Source of the DNA: an uncultured Dehalococcoidia bacterium
GTDB lineage: Bacteria; Chloroflexota; Dehalococcoidia; Lucifugimonadales; UBA3495
Length of the DNA: 64,000 nucleotides
Direction of reading: 5' to 3'
NCBI GenBank assembly: GCA_958296385.1
Contig: OY282494.1
Location: 1,645,537 to 1,709,536 of the forward strand
A program made the translations under genes and the position numbers. The notes beneath the pieces were generated by a model. The model ran no database searches and had not been told where the DNA came from. It saw only the letters and a program-made list of their open reading frames with translations. Positions 19,801 through 31,800 of the stretch are shown piece by piece. Within the stretch, counting starts at the first letter, position 1, and each line of letters starts with the position of its first letter.

Positions 19801-22800
19801 GGCATCCTTGATCACGCCGGCCGGCAACGATGGACTAAGCGCGTAGGTCAACGAACCATCGCCGCCAGTTGCCGTCGGCAGCGTGAACGCCGTTATCGCT
19901 TGGCTCTGCGTCCAAGTCTTATCGGCAATGGTCGTTGAGAACGACGGCGCCGAGTCCTCAGCAATGGTTATCGTGAACGTCAACTCCACCGCATCCCCAT
20001 CAGCGTCGGTAGCCTTCCAAGTGTAGGTGGTGGCAGTCTGGTAGCCCGTTGGCGTGCCGCTTACCCTATGGCTGGCATCCTTGCTAACCCCGTCGGGTAG
20101 CGCCGGGCTAAGCGCGTAAGTCAACGTACCATCGCCGCCGGTTGCCGTTGGCAAGGTGAACGCCGTTATCGCCTGCCGCTGCGTCCAAGTCTTATCGGCA
20201 ATAGTCGTTGAGAACGACGGCGCCAAATCCTCGGCAATGGTTATGGTGAACGTCAACTCCACCGCATCGCCATCGCCATCGGTAGCCTTCCAAGTGTAAG
20301 TAGTAGCGGTCTGGTGGCCCGTCGGTGTGCCGCTGATGCGGTGGCTGGCATCCTTGCTCACCCCGGCGGGCAGCGACGGGCTAAGCGCGTAAGTCAACGA
20401 ACCATCACCGCCGGTTGCCGTCGGCAGCGTGAACGCGGGTATCGCCTGCCGCTGCGTCCAAGTCTTATCGGCAATAGTCGTCGAGAACGACGGCGCCAAA
20501 TCCTCGGCAATGGTTATGGTAAAGGTCAACTCCACCGCATCCCCATCGCCATCGGTAGCCTTCCAAGTGTAGGTGGTGGCCCCCTGGTAACCCGTCGGCG
20601 TGCCACTCACCCGGTGGCTGGCATCCTTGCTTACGCCGGCGGGCAGCGTCGGGCTAATCGCGTAAGTCAACAAACCATCGCCGCCGGTAGCAGTCGGCAA
20701 GGTGAACGCCGTTATCGCCTGCCGCTGCGTCCAGGATTGGCTCGCTACGGTCGTTGAGAACGACGGCGCCAAATCCTCTGCTATGGTTATGGTAAAGGTC
20801 AACTCCACCGCATCGCCATCAGCATCCGTAGCCTTCCAAGTGTAGGTGGCAGCCGTCTGGTGGCCCGTCGGCGTGCCGCTCACCCGGTGGCTGGCATCCT
20901 TGCTAACCCCGCCGGGCAGCACCGGGCTGAGCGCGTAAGTCAACAAACCATCGCCGCCGGTAGCAGTCGGCAAGGTGAACGCGGTTATCGCCTGCCGCTG
21001 CGTCCAAGTCTTATCGGCAATGGTCGTCGAGAACGACGGCGCCAAGTCCTCGGCAATGGTTATGGTAAATGTCAACTCCACCGCATCGCCATCGCCATCG
21101 GTAGCCTTCCATGTGTAGGTGGTGGCCCCCTGGTAACCCGTCGGCGTGCCGCTTACCTCGTGGCTGGCATCCTTGCTTACGCCAACCGGCAGCGCCGGGC
21201 TAAGGGTGTAAGTCAACGAACCATCGCCGCCGGTAGCCGTCGGCAAGGTAAAAGCGGTTATCGCCTGCCGCTGCGTCCAAGTCTTATCGGCGATGGTCGT
21301 TGAGAACGACGGCGCCAAGTCCTCGGCAATGGTTATGGTAAAGGTCAACTCCACCGCATCCCCATCAGCGTCAGTAGCTTTCCAGGTATAGGTGGCAACA
21401 GTCTGATGGCCCGTCGGCGTGCCGCTTACCCTATGGTTGGCATCCTTGCTTACGCCGGCCGGCAGCGCTGGGCTAAGCGCGTAAGCCAGCGTACCATCGC
21501 CGCCGGTAGCCGTCGGCAAGGTGAACGCCGTTATTTGCTGGTTCTGCGTCCAGGATTGGCTCGATATGGTCGTCGAGAACGACGGCGCCCCGTCTTGCGT
21601 GATGGTTATGGTAAAGGTTAGCTGCGCCGTATCGCCGTCGGCGTCGGTAGCCTTCCAAGTGTAGGTGGTGGCCCCCTGGTAACCCGTCGGCGTGCCACTT
21701 ACCCGGTGTTGGTTGACATCCTGGCCAATCCCGACTATTGGCCGGGTGTCGGAGTCCATTGTCGAACCGGGCCCGCTCACCTGGAGGTCGGCATCCTTGC
21801 TTACGCCGGCGGGTAGCGCTGGGCTAAGCGCGTAAGTCAGCGCGCCATCGCCGCCGGTGGCCATCGGCAACATGAAAGCCGTTATCGCTTGCCGCTGCGT
21901 CCAAGACTGATTGGGAATGGTCGTCGAGAACGACGGCGCCAAATCCTCGGCAATGGTTATGGTGAAAGTGAGCTGGGCGGCATCCCCATCGCCATCGGTA
22001 GCCTTCCAAGTGTAAGTGGCAGCCGTCTGGTGGCCCGTCGGCGTGCCGCTTACCATATGGCTGGCATCCTTGCTAACCCCGGCCGGCAGCGCTGGGCTGA
22101 GCGCGTAAGTCAACGTACCATCGCCGCCGCTTGCGGTAGGCAAGGTGAACGCCGTTATCGCCTGCCGCTGCGTCCATGTCTTATCGCCGATAGTCGTCGC
22201 GAAGGTTGGTACGCCGTCAATCTCTATGTTGAAGGTTAGGCTGGCCGTGTCGCCGTCGGCGTCGGTGGCTTTCCAGGTGTACTCGGTGCTGGCCTGCTTG
22301 ATGCTGGGCGTGCCGCTCACCTCATGGCTGGCATCCTTGCTAACCCCGGCGGGCAGCGCTGGGCTAAGGGCGTAGGTCAACGAACCATCGCCGCCGGTAG
22401 CCGTCGGCAAGGTGAACGCCGTTATCTGCCGGTTCTGCGTCCAGGATTGGCTCGCTACGGTCGTCGAGAACGACGGCGCCAAATCCTCGGCAATGGTTAT
22501 GGTAAAGGTCAACTCCACCGCATCGCCATCGCCATCGGTAGCCTTCCAGGTGTAGGTAGTAGCCCCCTGGTAACCCGTCGGAGTGCCGCTTATCTCGTGG
22601 CTGTCATCCTTGCTAACCCCGGCGGGCAGCGACGGGCTAAGCGCGTAAGTCAGCGAACCATCGCCGCCGGTTGCGGTGGGCAGGGTGAACGCCGTTATCG
22701 CCTGTCGCTGCGTCCAAGTCTGATCAGCAATGGTCGTCGCGAACGACGGCGCCAAATCCTCGGCAATGGTTATGGTGAAAGTAAGCTCCGCCGCATCACC

Positions 22801-25800
22801 ATCAGCGTCGGTAGCCTTCCAGGTATAGGTGGCAGCCGACTGGTGGCCCGTCGGCGTGCCGCTGACGCTGAACGTGGTGGTGGTGGCTACGCCGTCGGGC
22901 AGCGCCGGGCTTAGCGTGTAGGTCAGCGGGCTGTCGCCGTTGCTGGCGGTGGGCAGCGTCAGCCCGGTTATCGCCGTGTTCTGCGTCCACGACTGGTCCA
23001 GGATGGACTGCGTGCCAAAGGTGGGCAGCGCGTCAACCGCGATGCTGAAACTGACGCTGCCCGTATCGCCGTCGGCGTCCGTAGCCGTCCAGGTGTACTG
23101 CCTGCTGGCCATCCCGGCGGTGGGCGTGCCGCTCAACGCGCGCGTGCTGGCATCCAGCGTTACGCCGGCCGGCAGCGTGGGGGTGAGGGTATAAGTAAGC
23201 GCGCCATCGCCGCCGGACGCCTCGGGCAGGATGAACCCCGGTATCCGATTGCCGGTGCTCCAGCTCTTGTTGGTTACCAGCCGGGAGAAGTACGGACTCA
23301 GGTCGCCGGCTACGGTAATGTTGAAAGCCAGGGATGCGGTATCGCCGTCGGCGTCCGTTGCCGTCCAGGTGTACTGCGTCCGGGCTGCGGCGACGGTTGG
23401 CGTGCCGCTGATGCGGAACGTGGTGGTGGTTGCTACGCCGGTGGGCAGCGCCGGGCTCAGCGTGTAGGTCAGCGTACCGTCGCCCCCGGTTGCCGTCGGC
23501 AGCGTGAACGCCGTTATCGCCGTGTTCTCAGTCCAGCTCTTGTCGGCTATCGACTGGCTGCCAAAGGTTGGCGCCAAGTCGGCCGGTACCGCCGCGCTGA
23601 CGGTGATGTTGAAAGTCAGCGCAGCTTGGTCCCCGTCGGCGTCGGTTACCGTCCAGGTGTATTGCGTCCGGGCTGCCGTGGCGGTTGGCGTGCCGGACAC
23701 TTGCCGCGTCGTGGCGCTGCGGGTTACGCCGGCCGGCAGCGCCGGCGACAGCGTGTAGGTCAGCGGGCTGTCGCCCCCGCTGGCCGCCGGCAGCGTGAAC
23801 GCCGTTATCGCCGTGCTCTCGGTCCAGCTCCGGTCGGCTATCGTCTGCGCGCCAAAGGTTGGCGCCGGGCTGGCGGTTATCGTGATGTAAAAGCTCAGGC
23901 TCCCCGTCATGCTGTGGGCATCCTGCGCCGTCAGCGTGTAGCTGCGCCGCGCCGTTACCGCCGTCGGCCTCCCCGATATTACCCGCGTGGTGTTGTTAAA
24001 GGACAACCCGGCCGGCAGCGCCGGCGCAATGGCGTAGGTGATGCTGCCCCGCCCGCCCTCGGCGGCCGGCAGAGTGTCGGATACCGCCGTGTTGACCCGC
24101 CAGCTCTTGGCCGCAATCACCGTCGCGCCGAACGTCGGCACGTTCTTGATGCGCCCGTCCACCCGGTGATGGCCGTCGTTGGATAGCGCCTTGCCGCCCA
24201 GGCCCAGGTTGGCGTTCACCCCGCTGCGGCTCCGTATCGTGCCGCCGTTCAGCGACAGGGCGCTGCCCCCCACGGACAGCCCGTTCAAGTCCCGGTCAAC
24301 CGCCTTGACCCGGTACTGGAAGCCGATTGCCCGGTTCCCCGTCCAGTCGTGCGACGCCTGCACCGTCCCACTGCCCAGCGTAAGCGCCAGCTGCGGCGCG
24401 CCGGTACCCGCGATCAGCTTGTGGAAATAGACGATTATCTCTACCGTCTCATCGGTGCCGTAGGTGCTGCCGACGACGGGGTTGGAGCGGATTTGCACGT
24501 TGGAGACGCGGGGCGCCCCGTTCTGCGCGCCGTTCACCTTGTGGCCGCCGAAGTTTGACGTGGCGACGGATGCGATGTTGGCCGCCAGCGAGTTGCTCCG
24601 CGTCGTAATCGTGCCGCCGTTCAGGGATAGCGCGTTGGCCGGCAGGCTTATGCCGTCGGTATCCCGGTCGCCCGCCTGCACCAGATACCGGAAAAACATA
24701 TACCTGGTGCCGCCGCTGCCGCTGTAATCCAACGTGCGCGTGTTGCTGCCGATAGTGAGGGAGAGCTGCGGGGTGCCGGTAACGTTAACCGCCTTGTTGA
24801 AGACCACCGCCAAATCGATGTATTCGTCCGCATCGTAGGTGCTGTTCGCGTAGGGCCTGGTCAGCACATTCTGCAAATTTGTGGGGAAGCCAATTTCCTG
24901 GATGTGGGCCGGCGTGGGCGGGGTGTTGATAACGGTCTGGTAGGGCTGGTTGCCCAGGGCCGCCGGCAGGGTCAGGATGACCGGGTTGCCCGTGGCCCGG
25001 CTGCGGATGCTGCCCCCGACCGAGTTCGCCAGCGCGTTGCGCGCTACGCTGATGCCATCGGTATCGTAATTCCCGGGCCGCACCGTGTAGGTGAACGCCA
25101 GCTTGGTGTAGTTGTACCGGCTGGGGGCCAGCCGGTTCCACGCCGTCGTCGTGACCGCCCCGCTCTCCATCGTCAACGTCACCGTCGGGTAGCCGCTCAC
25201 GATAACCGGCTCGCTGAAGGTGACTATCGTACTAATCCGGTCGCCGTCAACGTAGCCGCCCGGCGTCCTCCGTCCCCCCTCGTCGCAGGCCAGGCGCGGG
25301 GACGGCGAAACCGGGTCATTGCACTCCGTTATGTTGCTCGGCCTCCCCCAGAAGCTGAACGCCGTAACCGTCGGCTGCCGCCCCTCCATCTTGTGCCCCG
25401 CCGCGTTGCGCAGCGAATGGTCGGTTACCGTGGTGCGCCGAACCCCTCCCGAATCGGTAACGGTTTTCTGTAGCCGGAGGTTGAGCTGCGCCGCCGTGCC
25501 CCCGTCTCCCGTGCCGACGATGGTTGCGCCGTCGTCCAGCAGCAGCGGGGGCAGCCAGTAGCGCTGGCTGGCCGGCAGGTCAACGCCCATGTTGTTGCTG
25601 GTTATATGCTTCTCCTCAATGCTGATGCCGTCGGTGTCGTACTTTCCGCTCCGCACCGTGTAGCTGAACTCCAGCCAGTATGAATACGGGTGCGCCAGGC
25701 CCACCGTCTGCTGCGCGCGCACGCTCCGGGTGTAGCGCGCCCCAGCAATGCCTCCGTCCACGGTGATGACCAGCGCCGGCGTTCCGGTCACGGTTACCGG

Positions 25801-28800
25801 CTTGCTGAACCTGACCTGCCCGGTAATAGTTTCGCCCATCTTGTAGGTATCACCCCGCGCCGGACGCGACGTTATCCGGACGCCCTGGACGAACGCGGCC
25901 CGGTTAACGCCGCCGTTAATCCGGTTCCGGGATAGCAGCCGCGCCGCGCTGAGTATCCCAATCTGCGCGTCCGCGCCGGCCGCGTTGCGGACGTGCGCAC
26001 CCGACGGCACCGACAAGGCATTGGCCGTAGTGTAAAACCCGTCGCTGTCCACGTCCGACTGCTGCACCACGTAGCGGAAGTAGTGGTAGCGCGGGCTGAT
26101 GCCAACCTGCCCATAAGACGCCGCCCGCGTTGCCCCCCCAATGGTCATCCCCAAAGTCGGCGCCCCGGTAACCCCCACCGCCTGGTTGAACTCCACGCGT
26201 ACTTCAATCTCTTCGCCCCGGTTGTAGGTATCGCCCTCCGCCGGCTGGGACGTCACCAGGACGCCGGTAACGGCCGGCGGCCGGCTGGTCGCTCCGTTCA
26301 CCTTATGCGCCGACGAGTTGGCGATGGCGTGCAGCCCCAGGGCGGTTACGGCGTTCCGGCCCCCCGCGCTGCGGATGGTTGCCGTGTTGCCGACGGTAAT
26401 GGCGCCATCGGCGATGCTGATGCCGTCCGCGTCAACGTCGGACGCCTGCACCGTATAGCGGAAGTACAGCGTGTTCGTGCTTTGCACCGTCTGATAGTGC
26501 ACCGCCTGCCGGGTGTTGCTCCCTATCTTGAGCGCCAGCTGCGGGATGCCCTGTACCATTACGAAACCGGAAACGTCGGAACCGAACGACACGGCCACCA
26601 CCACCTCCTCGTTGGCCCCGTAGGTTTCGCCCTGCTGCGGCGCGCTGAAAAAGCGCACGCCGGTCACCACCGGACTGGGCCCGGTAACCCGCAGCCGGAA
26701 CCGCGCGCTGTCGGTATCGCCGTTGTCAAAGTCGTAGTAGCCCTGCCCGTTGGCCGGCACGCCGGCGTTGTCCTCCACCGTAACGGTGTATTCCCGCAAA
26801 GGCGTTTCCAGCGGCGGCGTTCCCGTTATGGCCCCCGTAGCCGCATCCATCGTCAGGCCGTCGGGCAGGGCCGGGGTGATCGTCCACGACAGCGGCAAGT
26901 CACCGCCCGGCGATGGCAGGCTGACGGTGTTCGCCGTCCGGGCCGCCGGGTTGGTAATCGTCAGCATCCCGGTTCCGAAGTCCGGCCAGAGCGCCGCTTT
27001 CGTACCGTCCAGCTTGGTATCCCCCCGGTTGGTGAAAGTGAACCCGGTCAAGTCCGTTTGCGCGACCTCACCCTCCGCGTCCCGCAGCGTGCCGCCGTTC
27101 AGATTCAGCGCGCCGGCGGCCAGGGTAACCCCGTTGGCGTCCCGGTCGTCAATCCGCACGTCGTGGGTGAACACGACCCGCCTCCCCGACGTATCGGCCG
27201 ACGACATCAGGAAGTCCCGGTTCCCCGAGTCAACCCCCACCGCCAGCCGCATCCCCGAGCCCCCGTCGGCCGGCGTAAAGATAACCGGCTGGTCGTAGTC
27301 AATGGCTATTTTCAGATGGTCCGCCCAGGGATACGTCCCATTCTGGCGGGGCGTGGATATGATCCGCACCGCCTCAATCTGCGGCGGGCTGAACACCCGG
27401 AACGCCGCGTCGTTGGTAACGGCGTGCGTCCCCAGCGCCAGTATCGCGTCGGCCCCGCCGTCATCCCGAATCGTGGCCCCGTTCAGCGTCAGCGCGTAGG
27501 CGGTGACATTCCCGTCGGAATCCAGCGTATCCACCACGCTAACGCCGTCGCTGTCCAGGTCCGACGTGCCGAAAATATACCCGAATTCCAGCGTCCGGTA
27601 CGGCCCGATGGGGCCCCGTCTGGGGCCCCCTCTACGCTGGGGGTCCGTCTCCACTATGCGCGTAAAGGCGGCCTGCCGCGTCCGGCTGCCCACTTGCAGC
27701 GCAATGCTCGGACGCCCGATTAGCGTGATGTCCTCCGAGAAAGTGACGTTGACGTACACCGAATCGCCGGCCCCGTAGCCGTCCGTGGGCGGGTCGGTGA
27801 GGTGCGTAACCAGCTGCACCCCCGTCACCACCGGGGACGGGTTGGAACCCCCGTTCACCTTGTGCCCGGAGTCGTTGCTGATGGCGTAGCTCCCCATCCC
27901 CAGCGAGGCGTCAACGCCGGCCGGCGCCGCGTTCGGCCCGGTGCCCCGGCTCCGTATCGTCCCCCCGTTCAGCGTCAGCGCCCCGCTGCCGATGCTGATG
28001 CCGTCCGCATCCTGATCCGACGCCTGCACCGCGTACTCAAACCCCAAAGTCGTCCGGTCGCTGGCGGCAGCCCCGGTCGAGCTCATCTGCACCGTCTCGC
28101 TGCCCACCTCCAGCGCCAGCTGCGGCGTGCCGCCAATGCTCACTTCCTGGTCAAACTGCACCGCCACCCGGATCGGGTTGGCCGGGTCAACCCCGTAGGT
28201 GTTGCTGGAACCCGCCGGCGGGCTGGAAGTTATCCGCACCCCGGTTACCTGCGGCGCGTTGGACGGCACTACCGTGATGCTGAACCCCGTCTGCCCGCTG
28301 TCACCGTCCGCGTCCACTGCCGCCCACGTGTAAGACGTTGGCCCGCCCACCGCCTGCGCCGACGGCGTGCCGCTTATCCGGTGGAGCGTAGAGGTTGCGC
28401 CCGTAGAGGTTGCGACGGTGTACGCCAGTCCCTCGGGCAGCGTTGCCGGCGCCAGCGTGTACGCAATGACGCCATCCCCGCCGTCCGAGTTGGGCAGCGT
28501 AAAGTCCACCGCCGCCCCGGCCCGGTAGTGCTGCGGCTGGATGGCGCCAAACGACGGCATCGTATCCCGCACCGTGTGCGCCGCATCATCGGTAACGGCA
28601 TACGAACCCAGGGCCAGCTCCGCGTTCTCCCGGTCATGGAACGCGTACATCCGCACCCCCGCCGGCAGGTTCAGCGCGTCCGCCCCGATGCTGATACCGT
28701 CGCCGTCAAAGTCGTCTGCGGTAACCAGATACTGATAGAGCGGCCACCGCCGGCTCCCCGAACCCTCCCATTGCAGCACCGTCGCCTGGCGCGTGTTCGC

Positions 28801-31800
28801 CCCGATGGTTAGCGCCACCTGCGGGAAGCCGACCGTGTCCACCTTCTCGCTGAAAAAAAGCTGCAACACGATGGCCTCGCCCACGCCGTAGGTGCCGTTC
28901 ACGCCGGGGCTGGACAGGATGTCCAGGCTGATTACCCGCGGCGGCGTGTACACCTTGTGCGCCGCTGCGTTGACGATGGCGTGGGCGACCAGCCCCAGCG
29001 GAGCATCGGCCCCGGACGCATCCCGGATGCTCCCGTCGTTCGGATCTATCGGGGACGAATCTATGCCGATGCCGTTGGCGTCCTTGTCCTGCGCGGCCAC
29101 CGTGTAGGCCATGATTATGTCGTCCCCGGCCGACTCCGCTGGCTGGTACGCCGCCGTCCGCTGCGTCATCCCCACGTCCAGCCTCAGCCGCGGCGTCCCC
29201 GTCACCTTGGGCGGCTTGGAATAGGTAACCCGAACCTTGATAACCTCCCCCACGTCATAGCCGTCGGAACTGGCCGGGGAACTGATGATGGCAACCGATT
29301 CAATCACCATCGCGGTGGCTGTGGAGCCGTCCACCTGATGCGCGGCGGCGTTGGACACCGCGTGCGTCCCCAGCCCCAGCTTGGCGTCCTGTGCGCTTTC
29401 CGTATCCCGGATGACGCCCCCGTTCAGCTGCAAAGCGCCGCCCGCCAGGCTGATGCCGTCCGCATCCGTATCGGCCCCCTGCACCGTGTACGCATAGACC
29501 AGCCGGCCGGCGGCGTCGGTGCGGCTGTAAGCGGCGGCCCGGGTATTCGCCCCCACTCCAATCGACAGCGTGGTTCGCGACGGGTTAACCGTCGTAATCG
29601 CCCGGTCAAACCCCACCGCAACCTCAATCGCCTCGCCCTTCCCGTAAGCGCCGTTGGCGTAAGGGCGGGACAAAATCACCACCTCATCCACCGCCGCTAC
29701 GCCCGCGACCAGATTGAAAGTGCCCAGCGTTGCGGTATCGCCATCCCGGTCCGTTGCCGTCAGCGTGTAGGTTCCCGAAACGGCCACGCCCGTTTGCCCG
29801 GTCAGGCACGGCGCGTTAGCCTCCGCGCAGTTCGTATTCCCATCCCCGGCCGGCGCCCCCACGCTCAACCCGGCCGGCAGCGCCGGCATTATGGCGTAGG
29901 TGAACGGCGCATCGCCCTGCACCGCCGCATCCACCAGCGCCGCCGTAACCGGCCGGTTCAAGGCGATGTTCTGGTTCACGATAGCCGCGCCGTCGGCCAG
30001 CGACGGCGCCGTATCCGCAACCCGCATTTTGACGCTCTCCGTATCCCCGCTGGCGATGGCGTGCGCCCCCAGATGCAGTTGCGCGTCCACGCCGGTTGCG
30101 CCCAGCGTGCGGATAGTTGCCCCGTTCAGCAGCAGCCCGTCCGCCGGAATCGCTATCCCGTCCCCATCCCATTCCCCCGGCTGGATGACGTACTCAAACA
30201 CCAGCGCGGCCAGGTCCGTTGAACTCGTAAGCCGCTCAAGTATGCCGCTGAGCCAGACGGAGTTTGCGGCGTCGTAACTGGCCTTGACCCTCTTATCTCC
30301 GATGAGCAGCGTCAGCTGCGGCGCGCCGGTAACGGTTAGATAACTCCCGTAGCGGACGATCAGGCGCACCGTCTCACCGGGCACGTAGTTTGTTTTGCCC
30401 TCCGGTACGGAGCCGCCATTCCAAAAGTTCAGCACTTCCAACCCGGTAGCCGCCGGGCCGGACGGCGCCCAAACCCGGATGCTGAACGTCAGCTGCGCCG
30501 TATCCCCGTCGGCGTCCGTAACCCGCCAGGTGTAGGATTGCGCCGGCGTAACGGCCGTCGGCGTGCCGGCAATGGTACGCGTGCCCGCCGTCCAGCTCAG
30601 TCCCGCCGGCAGCGTAGTGGATGCCAGCGTATAACTCAGCGCCCCATCGCCGCCCGCCGCCTCCGGCAGCACGATTGGGCTGATGGCCTTGTTGACGTCG
30701 TAAAGCCTGCTGTCAACGGTAATCGTGCCAAAAGACGGCGCCGTGTCGTTAACCCGCATCGCAGCGCTGACCGCATCGCCGCTGGCAATGGCATGGCTGC
30801 CCAGGCCCAATCTGGCCGGCGCGCTGTCGTCATGCGCCGCGATACTCCCGCCGTTCTGCCGCAGCGCGTCCGCGGCCACCGCCACGCCGTCGCCGTCCGC
30901 ATCCCCCGCCGGCACGGTGTAGTCAAAGAGCAGCGCGTACTGCGTCGGATTGAGCAGGTTGTAAGCCGCCGAATCAGCGCCGTCATAAGATGCCCGCCGC
31001 AAACTGCCGCCAACGTCCAGTATCAGATAAGGCGCCCCGGTAACCGTCACCCGCTCCGGATAAACCACCCGCAGCGTCAAAACGTCGCCGTCCTGATAAT
31101 TCCCGTCGGCGTCGGAGCTGTGCACCGCCAGGCCGCTGGGCGCCGGGCCGGTGGGAGCCACCACCTCAAGGCTGAACGTAAGCTCCGCCGTATCCCCGTC
31201 GGCGTCCGTAACCCGCCAGGTGTAGGTCTGCGCCGGCGTAACGGCCGTCGGCGTGCCGGCGATGGTACGCGTCGCTGCCGTCCAGCTCAGGCCCGCCGGC
31301 AGCGTAGTGGACGCCAGCGTATAACTCAGCGCCCCGTTGCCCCCACTGGCCGCCGGCAGCACGATGGGCGCAATGACGGTGTTCGTTTCCAACCGCCGGC
31401 TGGTAGTAGTTGCGGAACCGAAAGACGGCGCCGTGTCGTTAACCTTATGGCCGGCCGCGTCGGTAATGGCATAAGAACCCAGTCCCAGCAAAGCCGCCCG
31501 CCCGCCGCTGGCCGCGTTGATGCCGCCGCCGTTCCGCGTCAGCGCGCCGGCGGCGATGCTGATGCCGTCCACGTCCACGTCGGCGGCGACAACCTGATAC
31601 CGGAAACTCAAAATGGAACCGGACGCCGCCCGCAGCTGCGCTTGCCGGGTGTGGGCGCCAATACCCAGCGCCAGCCGGGGCGTTCCGGCAACGTTCACCG
31701 GACGGCTGAAAGCAACGTCAACGTCAATGTTATCGCCGGCCCCGTAGCCGGCCGCGCCGGCCGGCGCCGACGTTATGCTCACGCCGCTCACCACCGACGA

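Larger units (their letters stand above)
8330..24150 (-). repeat. Array of about 57 putative-Ig (He_PIG) repeats, 267-273 bp each
   Basis: The unit core reads TWTQRQAITAFTLPTATGGD, then GSLTYALSPALPAGVSKD, SGTPTG, TYTWKATDADGDA and LTFTITIAEDLAPSF. I counted 57 units by eye. Central units are nearly identical in DNA, while the outermost ones (for example 8330-8620, 11150-12000 and 22200-24150) are more diverged. That gradient fits growth by unequal recombination in the middle of the array. Confidence 0.9.

Noticed and set aside
8700..24000. Regular ~270-bp direct repeats that could suggest a satellite or CRISPR-like array
   Set aside because: They are protein-coding repeats in one unbroken frame; unit length and absence of unique spacers exclude CRISPR.
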